Positions 55,986 to 64,000 of a DNA stretch of 64,000 nt are shown one piece after another. How positions within the stretch are numbered: the first letter of the stretch is position 1; every line of letters starts with the position of its first letter. Source of the DNA: Bacillus sp. FJAT-29790 (GTDB lineage Bacteria; Bacillota; Bacilli; Bacillales; Cytobacillaceae); assembly GCF_019039215.1 (NCBI RefSeq), contig NZ_JAHNZZ010000001.1, forward strand, positions 2,018,341 through 2,082,340. Direction: 5' to 3'. A model generated the notes under the pieces. The model ran no database searches. It had not been told where the DNA came from and worked only from the letters and a program-made list of their open reading frames with translations. A program made the position numbers and the translations under genes.

Positions 55986-56816
55986 ATGAAAAAACTGGCT
56001 ATTATCGGGGCAGGTTCAATGGCAGAGGCTTTAATATCTGGAATTGTTGAAAATAGATTAATGGACAGTGGTCAAATATGGATCACAAACAGAGGAAATC
56101 AAGAAAAACTAAACGAGTTGCAAACACAATATGGTGTTCAAACAACCTATCAACTGGAGGACCTTTTTAAAGGTACCGAGATGGTCATTTTAGCTATGAA
56201 ACCAAAAGACGCAGCTAACGCTATTACACTTATTAAGCAGCATTTAACGAAGGAGATGCTCATTGTTTCCATATTGGCTGGTGTATCAATAGACAGTATC
56301 GAACGGCTGTCAGAAAAAACACTTGCTGTTGTAAGGGCCATGCCGAACACATCAGCTGCAATCGGAAAATCGGCAACTGCCCTGGCAGTCAATGACAAAG
56401 TGTCTGAAGTACAAATGAAGCTTGTGAAAGAAATGTTTGAAACCGTCGGCCTGACAACCATAGTAAAAGAAGAGCAGCTAGACGCCGTAACCGGATTGTC
56501 AGGAAGCGGGCCTGCATATATTTATTATCTTGCAGAAGCAATGGAAAAAAGTGCAATCGACATTGGGCTCGAGAAACAAATGGCGAAAGAATTAATTGTT
56601 CAAACATTGCTTGGAGCAGCTGAAATGTTGTCCAAATCCACTAAAGAACCACAGCAGCTCCGGAAAGAGGTAACAAGCCCAGGCGGGACAACAGAGGCAG
56701 GAATAAAAGTTTTGGAAGCCTATGGCGTCCAGCATGCATTCATTGATTGTATCAAAGAAGCCACCGCACAATCGAGGCGGCTTGGTCAAACGTTTAGCAA
56801 TGGGGTAAAGGTATAA
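55986..56816 (+). CDS. proI: Pyrroline-5-carboxylate reductase
   Basis: Last step of proline synthesis, NADPH-dependent; 276 residues. N-terminal Rossmann motif LAIIGAGSMAEALISG (~4-19), VRAMPNTSAAIG (~120) and the C-terminal signature VTSPGGTTEAGI (~232). The start is the ATG at 55986 after AAGGAGGAA; the frame extends 30 codons upstream into the T-box terminator and that part is not translated. Regulated by the T-box leader immediately upstream. Confidence 0.95.
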   Translation: MKKLAIIGAGSMAEALISGIVENRLMDSGQIWITNRGNQEKLNELQTQYGVQTTYQLEDLFKGTEMVILAMKPKDAANAITLIKQHLTKEMLIVSILAGVSIDSIERLSEKTLAVVRAMPNTSAAIGKSATALAVNDKVSEVQMKLVKEMFETVGLTTIVKEEQLDAVTGLSGSGPAYIYYLAEAMEKSAIDIGLEKQMAKELIVQTLLGAAEMLSKSTKEPQQLRKEVTSPGGTTEAGIKVLEAYGVQHAFIDCIKEATAQSRRLGQTFSNGVKV

Positions 56817-56848
56817 AATAACTATAATGCTTTAAAAGGGTTAATTCT

Positions 56849-56877
56849 TTTTCAATTTTGGGAGGCACTGCTATACT
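56849..56877 (+). promoter_or_regulatory. Possible sigma-A promoter of namA
   Basis: TTTTCA, 17 bp, TATACT, ~120 bases before the namA start. The -35 is weak. Confidence 0.35.
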
Positions 56878-56997
56878 AGGCCTATAATATTTTTTAAAAA
56901 TAGAGTCAAGCAGAAATTCGTTGATATATTGAGAGTTCCGTTAATATGTTTAGCGTAGCTTCACTTATTTTTGAAAAATAACAAAGGAGGCCCTTTT

Positions 56998-58017
56998 ATG
57001 GAAGCAAAGCTTTTTACCCCTTTTACAATTAAAAATACAACGTTTAGAAACCGGATTGTCATGTCCCCGATGTGCATGTACTCCTGCCATCATGAAAACG
57101 GCATGGTTGAAAATTGGCATCGGACCCATTATACAAGCAGGGCTGTTGGCGGGGTCGGGCTGATCATTGTTGAAGCGACGGCAGTTACCCCACAAGGCCG
57201 GATCTCATCGCGGGATTTAGGCATATGGAGCGACGAACACGTTAACGGTTTAAAAGCGCTGACAGAACTCATCAAAGAAAACGGGGCCTCAATCGGCATC
57301 CAGCTTGCCCATGCAGGAAGAAAAGCGGTGCTAGAAGGCGAAATCGTTGCCCCATCCGCCCTTGCCTTCAATGAAAACATGAAAACACCAAAAGAAATGA
57401 CGAAAGATGACATTCGTGAAACGATCGAAGCATTCAGACTTGGAGCAGAAAGAGCAAAAAAGGCTGGTTTTGAAGTAATCGAAATTCACGGGGCGCATGG
57501 CTACCTCATTAATGAATTTCTGTCTCCGCTAACTAACAAGCGCACAGATGAATACGGTGGTTCACAAGAAAATCGTTACCGCTTTCTTCGAGAAGTAATT
57601 GAAGCGGTAAAAACCGTGTGGGATGGTCCCCTATTTGTCCGAATTTCGGCAAACGATTATCATGAGGAAGGCTTAACCGTTGGAGATTATGTACAGATAG
57701 GCCACTGGTTGAAAGAGCAAGGTATTGACCTAATCGATGTCAGTTCTGGCGCTGTCGTCCCGGCTCGAATACCTACTTTCCCTGGCTATCAGGTTAAATT
57801 TGCTGAAAAAATTAAACAGGAAGCCAATATTCCGACAGGTGCTGTTGGCTTAATTACTTCCGGCATTCAGGCAGAAGAAATTTTGCAAAACGAACGTGCT
57901 GATTTGATCTTCATCGCTCGTGAACTGCTACGGGACCCTTACTGGCCGCGATCAGCCGCTAAAGAGCTTGGTGCGAAAATCGAATCACCGAAACAATATG
58001 AACGAGGATGGATGTAA
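56998..58017 (+). CDS. namA: NADPH dehydrogenase, old yellow enzyme family
   Basis: YqjM-type ene-reductase, 339 residues (338 in B. subtilis), binding FMN and reducing alpha,beta-unsaturated carbonyls, probably in detoxification. N-terminal [13 protein letters not shown] contains the Cys26 and Tyr28 active-site residues of YqjM. Further: [28 protein letters not shown] (His164/His167 pair), [10 protein letters not shown] and GLITSG. The start is the ATG at 56998 behind AAAGGAGG. It neighbours proI as in B. subtilis. Confidence 0.95.
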   Translation: MEAKLFTPFTIKNTTFRNRIVMSPMCMYSCHHENGMVENWHRTHYTSRAVGGVGLIIVEATAVTPQGRISSRDLGIWSDEHVNGLKALTELIKENGASIGIQLAHAGRKAVLEGEIVAPSALAFNENMKTPKEMTKDDIRETIEAFRLGAERAKKAGFEVIEIHGAHGYLINEFLSPLTNKRTDEYGGSQENRYRFLREVIEAVKTVWDGPLFVRISANDYHEEGLTVGDYVQIGHWLKEQGIDLIDVSSGAVVPARIPTFPGYQVKFAEKIKQEANIPTGAVGLITSGIQAEEILQNERADLIFIARELLRDPYWPRSAAKELGAKIESPKQYERGWM

Positions 58018-58060
58018 GTTTATTGAATGTTCCTTAATTTATAGAAAACTGCTAATTACA

Positions 58061-58103
58061 CAACAGGGATGGACCTAGCAAGATCCATCCCTGTTGCTTT
58101 TTT
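58061..58103 (+). terminator. Rho-independent terminator of namA
   Basis: CAACAGGGATGGA (58061-58073) and TCCATCCCTGTTG (58084-58096), a perfect 13-bp stem, then CTTTTTT. Confidence 0.92.
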
Positions 58104-58128
58104 AGTGTGATTATATATATTCATCTGA

Positions 58129-58266
58129 GTTGATTGGAGCGGAGGGCACTTTACTCCAGCGGGAAATAGAGGGAGCGGGAGCCTCCCCGCGGAAAGCAAG
58201 TGCCCGCAGCGGAAATCAACGGACAAACTTTGAAGGCTAAAAACAAAAAATATGCGAAATGAGCCT
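58129..58266 (-). repeat. MITE-like repeat, copy 4 (variant core)
   Basis: Opposite orientation to copies 1-3. Read on the minus strand it runs AGGCTCATTTCGCATA, TAGCCTTCAAAGTTTG, GTTGATTTCCGCTGCGGG, a GC-rich core, then CCGCTCCAATCAAC. It shares the flanking arm with copy 1. It overlaps no more than the stop codon of the SNF gene. Confidence 0.75.
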
Positions 58267-59610
58267 TTAAAAAAGATTCAAAGAATCAAGAAATACGACA
58301 ATAATAACAAGTGGCACAATATAGCGCATCAAAAAATACCAAGCTGTAAAAAATGGGTTTAACGTCCTTGATCCCTGGATAATTTCACTTTTTAAGATGT
58401 CTTTCTTCATTCGATAAGAAACGAAGATGGAAATTAATAGCGCTCCTGTTGGCAAAAGGATGTTGCTGACGAGAAAATCAGCACTGTCGAAAATCGATTT
58501 CCCAAAAATCGTCACGTCAGATAGGGTACTAAATGATAATGCAGATGGAATGCCAACCACAAAAATAGCTGCTCCTATCACCCAAGCCAAGCTGCTTCTC
58601 CCTTTCCCATTTTTGATCTTTAATGCCGCGACGATTATTTCAAGGATCGAGAAGGCAGATGTAAGAGTTGCAAATAAAAACAGTGCAAGGAAGAGCAATA
58701 AAAAAACTTTTCCGAATATGATCTGATCAAAAACGGACGGCAAGACAATAAAGAGGAGTCCTGGACCAGCGGCTGGTTCAAAACCCAACGAAAACACGGC
58801 GGGAAAAATGGCAAGTCCAGCTAAAATCGATATGAAAAGATTCATGATTACAACCGAAAATGCCGGCTGGATTAGGCTTTCCTTTTTCGATAAATAAGAA
58901 CTATACGTGACCATCACTGAGACCCCAACACTTAATGAGAAAAAAGATTGACCCATTGCAAACAAGACACTTTCAGAAGTCAGGCTTGAGAAATCGGGCT
59001 TTAGAAAGAAGGCTACCCCTTCCATCGCGTTATCCAGAGTAAGCGAGCGAGCAATCAAAATGATGAATAACAGGAATAGAGCTGGCATCATTATTTTACT
59101 CATCTGCTCAATCCCTTTTTGAACGCCTCTTGCAACAACAACGATAGTAATGACTAAAAATATTCCTTGGGAAATGACAACATGTACCGGGTTGGACACG
59201 GCGCTTTCAAACAAGGCTTCATAATCGACTGAACCATGGGCCCCAATCTCACCTGAGACACTGTAGTATAAATATTGAATAACCCAACCGCCTATCACAC
59301 TATAAAAGGATAAGAGCAGAAAACACGAAAATACTCCGAGATAACCAATCCAATGCCATTTCGATGCTGGCGCAATCGCCTTATACGCAGAAATTGCTTC
59401 CTTTCCCGTACTGCGTCCAATCACAAATTCACCAAGTAAAAGCGGAAACCCGATAAGCAGGGAAAAGATTAAAAATAATAAAATAAAAGCTCCGCCTCCG
59501 CTAACACCCGTTACGTACGGAAGTTTCCAAATTGCACCGAGCCCGATCGCTGACCCGGCAGATGCTAGTATAAAGCCAATTTTCGATGACCATTGTTCAT
59601 CCTGCTGCAT
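58267..59610 (-). CDS. Sodium:neurotransmitter symporter (SNF) family transporter, probable phenylalanine importer
   Basis: Membrane protein of 447 residues with about 11-12 hydrophobic segments and the LeuT-type start: SKIGFILASAGSAIGLGAIWKLPYV, which carries the sodium- and substrate-binding unwound helix (GSAIGLGAIW). RBS GGGGGAGC. A T-box leader with an apparent UUC (Phe) specifier controls it, which suggests phenylalanine, or aromatic amino acids in general, as substrate. The family and the leader are seen in sequence; the substrate is inferred. Confidence 0.88.
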   Translation of the reverse strand: MQQDEQWSSKIGFILASAGSAIGLGAIWKLPYVTGVSGGGAFILLFLIFSLLIGFPLLLGEFVIGRSTGKEAISAYKAIAPASKWHWIGYLGVFSCFLLLSFYSVIGGWVIQYLYYSVSGEIGAHGSVDYEALFESAVSNPVHVVISQGIFLVITIVVVARGVQKGIEQMSKIMMPALFLLFIILIARSLTLDNAMEGVAFFLKPDFSSLTSESVLFAMGQSFFSLSVGVSVMVTYSSYLSKKESLIQPAFSVVIMNLFISILAGLAIFPAVFSLGFEPAAGPGLLFIVLPSVFDQIIFGKVFLLLFLALFLFATLTSAFSILEIIVAALKIKNGKGRSSLAWVIGAAIFVVGIPSALSFSTLSDVTIFGKSIFDSADFLVSNILLPTGALLISIFVSYRMKKDILKSEIIQGSRTLNPFFTAWYFLMRYIVPLVIIVVFLDSLNLF

Positions 59611-59693
59611 AATTGCTCCCCCTTTATTATTAAATCCTGCCGTTTAGATAACTACCCAATTTCCATGCCTACCCACTAAACATTTGAGAAATA

Positions 59694-60007
59694 CAAAAAA
59701 AGCCACAACTTCTAAAAGGGACGTGATTGCTTCACGCGGTACCACCCTTTTTGAAAGCTTGTGACTTTCCACTCAATATGTTAACGGAATAACCGTCCCT
59801 GCTGCAAGTAAAAGCGAATGAACTAGACACCTGTCTAGTTTCAAGAACTTCTCATCTTTTGATAAAGAAAAATGCAGCAAAGAAAAGCTCCAAGATGAAA
59901 TTCATCTTACCTTTGTATCAGTTTTCACCGGACACTGACTCTCTACTAACAGGGAGATAAGACTTAATAGATTCTCTTCATAGCTTTATTACTATAATAT
60001 TTGGTTA
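59694..60007 (-). ncRNA. T-box riboswitch, apparent phenylalanine specifier, upstream of the SNF symporter
   Basis: The T-box core GGGTGGTACCGCG is on the minus strand at 59735-59747, with a T run (59694-59701) downstream. In Stem I the minus strand reads GAAT-TTC-ATCTTGGAGC; aligned with the proI leader, TTC at 59897-59899 occupies the specifier position and is followed by A. The element ends ~85 bases before the coding start. Confidence 0.88.
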
Positions 60008-60013
60008 ACTGAA

Positions 60014-60042
60014 ATTATAGTATGCTCTTACAGGCAAGTCAA
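60014..60042 (-). promoter_or_regulatory. Sigma-A promoter of the SNF T-box transcript
   Basis: TTGACT, 17 bp, TATAAT on the minus strand, immediately upstream of the T-box leader. Confidence 0.88.
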
Positions 60043-60129
60043 TAAGATTCTACAAGAATAGATGAATTGAGCGAAAATTATTATATTGCGAGTGCGAAAT
60101 TGACTCGAATCAGCGAACCAAAGCCCCCT

Positions 60130-61056
60130 TCATTTTTCAATCGGGAGTGAAATTTCTTTAAAATCCTCAGCAATTACAGTATTAGGAAATATCGCTTGTG
60201 ATTCCTTTTCGAGCCGGGTCCAATCTTCTCGATTATATCTGGAGCTAATATGAGTTAAACAAAGTTTTTTCGCCCCTGCTTTTTGGGCTATTTCAGCAGC
60301 TTGTGTAGTTGTAGAATGATAGTATTCAAAAGCAAGTTTTTCTTCCCCATTTGAGAATGTCGCTTCGTGAATAAGCAAATCCGCATCCAAAGCTAAATGA
60401 ACGGCCGCCTCACAAATTCTCGTATCACCAAGTACGGTTACGACACGCCCTTTTTGTGCTGGCCCGAGAAAAGGTGCCGCTTCAATGATTCTCCCATCCT
60501 CAAGCTCTACCGTTTCGCCATTTTTAATCTTTTTAAAAAGAGGTCCAGGTTTTATCCCTGCTTCGATCAACTTTTCTGCCAGTAGTGTCCCTGGTCTATC
60601 CTTTTCGGCAATTCGATACCCATAGGAAGGAATGCCATGTTCAAGAAGTCTGGCTTCGACTATAAATTCCTCATCTTCGAAAATCAAACCTTCTTCAACT
60701 TCAACAACCTTTAATGGATATTTCAAAAAAGTCTGGCTGACAGAAAAGGAGATATCCACAAATTCCTTCAACCCTTTTGGCCCATATAAAATCACTTCTG
60801 TTTCTCCCCCCTGAAAGGAACGGCTTGACAAAAGGCCTGGAAGCCCATAAATATGGTCGCCGTGAAGGTGGGTGATAAATATTTTCTCAATCCGCCTCGG
60901 TTTAATCGATGTATGTAAAATCTGATGCTGAGTTGCTTCCCCGCAGTCAAAAAGCCAGATAGCTCCCCTTTCCTCAAGTAATTTCAATGCGATAGAAGTG
61001 ACATTTCGCTGCTTGGCAGGCATCCCAGCCCCAGTTCCTAAGAAAAAAACATCCAT
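60130..61056 (-). CDS. rnz: Ribonuclease Z
   Basis: tRNA 3'-end endonuclease of the MBL fold; 308 residues. The zinc motif is [15 protein letters not shown] (~60-74). The exosite for tRNA is in the ~150-180 insertion ([13 protein letters not shown]). Later ligands are in [15 protein letters not shown] and [10 protein letters not shown]. The start ATG follows GGAGGG. Divergent from zwf as in the B. subtilis yqjK-zwf arrangement. Confidence 0.95.
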   Translation of the reverse strand: MDVFFLGTGAGMPAKQRNVTSIALKLLEERGAIWLFDCGEATQHQILHTSIKPRRIEKIFITHLHGDHIYGLPGLLSSRSFQGGETEVILYGPKGLKEFVDISFSVSQTFLKYPLKVVEVEEGLIFEDEEFIVEARLLEHGIPSYGYRIAEKDRPGTLLAEKLIEAGIKPGPLFKKIKNGETVELEDGRIIEAAPFLGPAQKGRVVTVLGDTRICEAAVHLALDADLLIHEATFSNGEEKLAFEYYHSTTTQAAEIAQKAGAKKLCLTHISSRYNREDWTRLEKESQAIFPNTVIAEDFKEISLPIEK

Positions 61057-61484
61057 GGTAAAACCCTCCGTTAGTTCTGATTGTTTCCATCATACTACAG
61101 GAATATATTAGCTACAATTTTTCATCCATACAGAGGTACATCCTACTATTGTGGATAACAACTATTCATTTTGAGGAAGCTAATAGTATTAACTTTTAAA
61201 AATATCTAAATTTCAGCATCTATTGAAATTGTTATTCTTAACCGACAGATTGTGACATTCAGATAATAAACATCCATAGTTGCTTGGCTTGATTAAATGA
61301 TTCTAACGAAAATTGCGATAATTTAATTCCCTCCCTTTCATTGGCTCCATTATTCTTTTATTATGTTAGCGAAAGTATTAATATTGTATGGTATAGTTTT
61401 TGGTAGAAGATTTTAAAATGTCGCTCATGTGGCGATATTTTTACTGTCGTTATCGAATTTTGATTGAAAAGAGGTCCATAAAAC
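61057..61484. other. rnz-zwf divergent spacer
   Basis: About 430 bp, AT-rich. It contains one perfect 9-bp DnaA-box sequence (TGTGGATAA, 61150-61158). Promoters for both genes should lie here, but I could not fix them. No gene. Confidence 0.4.
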
Positions 61485-62987
61485 GTGAAAAAAGATGAAA
61501 AACCGACCGCATTGATTATGATTTTCGGAGCAACAGGGGATTTGGCCAATCGAAAATTGTTCCCATCCCTATACCGATTGTATAAAACAGGAAAGCTCTC
61601 AGAGCGTTTTGCTGTTATCGGTATTGCTAGAAGACCACTATCGAATGAGGAGTTCCAATTAAGTGTAAAAAATTCCATACAAACCGCAGTTGATAATAAT
61701 GAGGACATAACTGAATTTATTTCTCATTTTTATTATCATTCGCATGATGTCACGGATTCGAGTTCCTATTTGGCTTTGAAAAAAATGGCCGCGAAATTGG
61801 ATAGCCATTATGCTTTAGAAGGAAACCGCATTTTTTACTTGGCAATGGCCCCTGAATTCTTTGGCACGATTGCTGAACATTTAAAAGCAGATGGATTAAC
61901 TGATGTCCAAGGATTTAAACGTCTTGTCATCGAAAAACCTTTCGGACACGATCTAGAGTCTGCGAAACAGTTGAATAAACAAATTAGACAATCTTTTTCC
62001 GAAAATGAAATTTATCGGATTGACCATTACTTAGGAAAAGAAATGGTGCAAAATATTGAAGTGATTCGTTTTGCAAATGCGATTTTTGAACCGTTATGGA
62101 ATAATCGTTATATTTCAAATATCCAGCTAACGTCGAGTGAAGTGCTTGGTGTAGAGGAACGGGGTCGTTATTATGAAAATAGCGGTGCTCTTAGGGATAT
62201 GGTTCAAAACCATATGCTGCAAATGGTCGCTTTACTCGCCATGGAGCCTCCGATTCGTCTGACTACCGACGAAATCAGATCGGAGAAAGTTAAGGTCTTC
62301 CGTGCGATGCGTCCATTAGAGGGAGATTTGGTCAAGGATTATTTCGTTCGCGGCCAATACGACAAGGGCATCAACGATGGTAAAGAGGTTCCTGCTTATC
62401 GAGAAGAGCAGATGGTTGATCCGCAGTCAAATACGGAAACTTATGTTGCCGGGAAGCTAGTGATCGATAATTTCCGCTGGGCCGGAGTACCAATCTATAT
62501 ACGGACAGGTAAAAGAATGGAAGCGAAATCAACAAAAATCGTCATTCAATTTAAAGATATTCCGATGAATTTGTATTACCAAAGCGAGCAAACACTTAAT
62601 CCAAATTTGCTCGTTATCCATATTCAGCCCGAAGAAGGCATTACCCTCTACTTAAACGCTAAAAAGGCAGGACAAAATATGGAAGCAACACCTGTAAAGT
62701 TAAATTTTGCGAATAAAGGGATAGATGGAATTAATACGCCTGAAGCTTATGAGAAGCTGCTTTTTGACTGCATGAACGGAGATGCGACGAACTTCACCCA
62801 CTGGGATGAAGTAGCCCTGTCATGGAGCTTTGTCGATAAGATTTCTGAAGTGTGGGAAAATACAAAAGCAGAAAACTTCCCGAACTACAAATCAGGAACG
62901 ATGGGACCGCGTGAAGCTGATGAACTATTAGAAAAAGACGGGTTCTTTTGGTGGCCAGTAACGGATTTAGATGTGAGTAACTGCTAA
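61485..62987 (+). CDS. zwf: Glucose-6-phosphate 1-dehydrogenase
   Basis: First enzyme of the oxidative pentose-phosphate pathway, NADP-dependent; 500 residues. N-terminal dinucleotide motif MIFGATGDLANRKLFPSLY (~12-30), active-site signature RIDHYLGKEMVQN with the catalytic His (~180), and VIEKPFGHD. The GTG start at 61485 follows AGAGGTCC. It ends with a terminator and repeats before dinB. Confidence 0.96.
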   Translation: MKKDEKPTALIMIFGATGDLANRKLFPSLYRLYKTGKLSERFAVIGIARRPLSNEEFQLSVKNSIQTAVDNNEDITEFISHFYYHSHDVTDSSSYLALKKMAAKLDSHYALEGNRIFYLAMAPEFFGTIAEHLKADGLTDVQGFKRLVIEKPFGHDLESAKQLNKQIRQSFSENEIYRIDHYLGKEMVQNIEVIRFANAIFEPLWNNRYISNIQLTSSEVLGVEERGRYYENSGALRDMVQNHMLQMVALLAMEPPIRLTTDEIRSEKVKVFRAMRPLEGDLVKDYFVRGQYDKGINDGKEVPAYREEQMVDPQSNTETYVAGKLVIDNFRWAGVPIYIRTGKRMEAKSTKIVIQFKDIPMNLYYQSEQTLNPNLLVIHIQPEEGITLYLNAKKAGQNMEATPVKLNFANKGIDGINTPEAYEKLLFDCMNGDATNFTHWDEVALSWSFVDKISEVWENTKAENFPNYKSGTMGPREADELLEKDGFFWWPVTDLDVSNC

Positions 62988-63009
62988 GCGACAATTCATT
63001 GTGGGTACA

Positions 63010-63050
63010 AAAAACAGCCTAGACAATCTTATCTGGGCTGTTTCCTTTTA
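63010..63050 (+). terminator. Rho-independent terminator of zwf
   Basis: AAACAGCC (63012-63019) with GGCTGTTT (63036-63043), extended by AGAC/TCT pairing, followed by CCTTTT. Confidence 0.8.
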
Positions 63051-63051
63051 C

Positions 63052-63150
63052 AAGTTTTGCATCACTATTCGCGAGTTACATACTTCTATTTGCAAATTCT
63101 TCATCTCTATTCGCAAGTTTCACACTTCTATTTCCAAATTAACACTTCTA
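63052..63150. repeat. Degenerate tandem repeat between zwf and dinB
   Basis: About four and a half units of 20-22 bp near the consensus CTTCTATTCGCAARTTTCACA, alternating CTATTCGC and CTATTTGC forms. The last unit runs into the dinB stop codon. Confidence 0.65.
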
Positions 63151-64000
63151 CTCTTTTTTGTAAGGGAAATCATGTAAAAAGTCTTTATTAAAACTTGTTT
63201 CCGCGCCAATGTTTTGTTGCTGTTTTTTTATTTCTGGCAGCATTACGGCATTTTCAATAATATGAGCGCCATATTTTTTGCGCAATGCGGCCATTGTTTG
63301 AAAAAGTGGTTCTTTCTTCGCTTCTTTTTCAAAACTGAAAAGATCAAGCTGTTTAACAGCCTCGGTTTGTTCAACTAAATCCATGCCGGTAATCCCAAGA
63401 AGACGAACCGAATTTCCACTCCAATGTTTTAAGAACAGCTGCTTTGCCATTTCAAAGATTTCATCTTCCTGCTGAATCGGATTGTTAAGTTTTCGGCTTC
63501 TTGTAATCGTCTTTCTATCCTTGAACCGGATAGTTATGCCTAATGAGGCAGCAAGGACCTTTTTTCTTTTTAGTCTAACGGAAACTGTTTCAGCTAGCTT
63601 TGCTAATACATAAAGCAGCTCCTGCTGATTAGAAATATCCCGCGGCAAGGTTGTTGAATTTCCGATACTTTTAAACTCAGCGGCAGCCTCGGGATCAACA
63701 GGCCTCCGATCATTCCCATTCGCTTTTTCCTTCAGACGCGGACCATTGATTCCAAGAATCGATTTTAGCTGGATTTCATTCGCCTTTGCTAAATCACCAA
63801 TCGTCCGAATTTGGATCGTCCGCAATTTCTCACCGGTCTTTTTCCCAACTCCATGCATTTCCTCTACATCCATCGGCCAAAGAACCGATCGCACATCTCT
63901 TTTCCGCAGCACGGTTATTCCCATCGGCTTCTTCATGTCAGAAGCCATCTTAGCGAGAAATTTATTTGGCGCAACCCCAATGCTGCATGGCAAATCAAGC
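63148..64000 (-). CDS. dinB: DNA polymerase IV, C-terminal part
   Basis: Y-family translesion polymerase; the N-terminus, with the catalytic Asp and Glu residues, is beyond the right edge. The frame is open to the edge (LDLPCSIGVAPNKFLAKMAS). Present are the end of the palm domain, the helix-hairpin-helix thumb (VEEMHGVGKKTGEKL, IRTIGDLA), and the little-finger domain. The C-terminal QLDLF (~residue 217 of the visible part) is the beta-clamp-binding motif. In B. subtilis the matching gene is yqjH near zwf. The truncation is due to the window, not decay. Confidence 0.94.
   Translation of the reverse strand, partial: LDLPCSIGVAPNKFLAKMASDMKKPMGITVLRKRDVRSVLWPMDVEEMHGVGKKTGEKLRTIQIRTIGDLAKANEIQLKSILGINGPRLKEKANGNDRRPVDPEAAAEFKSIGNSTTLPRDISNQQELLYVLAKLAETVSVRLKRKKVLAASLGITIRFKDRKTITRSRKLNNPIQQEDEIFEMAKQLFLKHWSGNSVRLLGITGMDLVEQTEAVKQLDLFSFEKEAKKEPLFQTMAALRKKYGAHIIENAVMLPEIKKQQQNIGAETSFNKDFLHDFPYKKE

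Noticed and set aside
63148..64000. dinB as a truncated pseudogene
   Set aside because: The frame is open to the window edge with normal sequence; only the window cuts it.

Overview
The window looks like the chromosome of a low-GC Firmicute of the family Bacillaceae (Bacillus sensu lato). The enzymes closely resemble Bacillus subtilis proteins. Strong AGGAGG ribosome-binding sites, TTG and GTG starts, T-box leaders and catabolite-response (cre) sites all fit. No rRNA, tRNA, CRISPR array, prophage or intact transposase gene was found.

Layout. (1) 1-1.07 kb: start of an SDR gene (yqjQ) and yqjP. (2) 1.3-7.3 kb: an LCP cell-wall ligase, an OpuF-type compatible-solute ABC transporter with fused permease and binding domains, and a secreted cyclic-nucleotide phosphodiesterase/nucleotidase. 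(3) 7.6-14.8 kb: a D-allose operon (alsB-A-C-E-K, a LacI regulator, rpiB) with four palindromic LacI-type operators and a cre site. (4) 15.2-27.4 kb: an AraC-linked group and a second ribose/inositol-type ABC transporter operon, together holding four Gfo/Idh/MocA dehydrogenases and two xylose-isomerase-like TIM barrels of unknown substrate. (5) 27.5-41.1 kb: the myo-inositol catabolic cluster iolA-B-C-D-E-G-H-I-J-R-(MFS)-S, with a recognisable promoter and tandem operator. (6) 42-53 kb: a sigma-54 activator, a GNAT/nitrilase-like fusion, potABCD, a PuuB-like oxidase and an Ntn-hydrolase. Two sigma-54-type promoters suggest a sigma-54 polyamine regulon. (7) 53.9-64 kb: a second methylmalonate-semialdehyde dehydrogenase, then proI (proline T-box), namA, an SNF symporter (apparent phenylalanine T-box), rnz, zwf and a partial dinB.

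How it fits together. In B. subtilis proI (yqjO), yqjP and yqjQ are neighbours. Here about 55 kb of catabolic genes lies between proI and yqjP, so the centre of the window looks like an accessory carbon/nitrogen-source island in a conserved locus. Allose is predicted to enter through AlsABC and reach fructose 6-phosphate through AlsK, RpiB and AlsE. Inositols are predicted to enter through the second ABC transporter, since no iolT or iolF is present, and to be oxidised, isomerised and degraded by the Iol enzymes. The transporter promoter and the iolA promoter share one design (TTGACT, cre-like spacer, TATCAT/TATTAT, tandem CCAA-type repeats), which suggests joint control by IolR and CcpA.

Four related MITE-like repeats occur, two of them bracketing potD. 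Oddities worth checking include an apparent frameshift at an A10 tract in potB, a nitrilase-like domain lacking its catalytic Lys and Cys, and perfect Shine-Dalgarno sequences stranded in two operon leaders.
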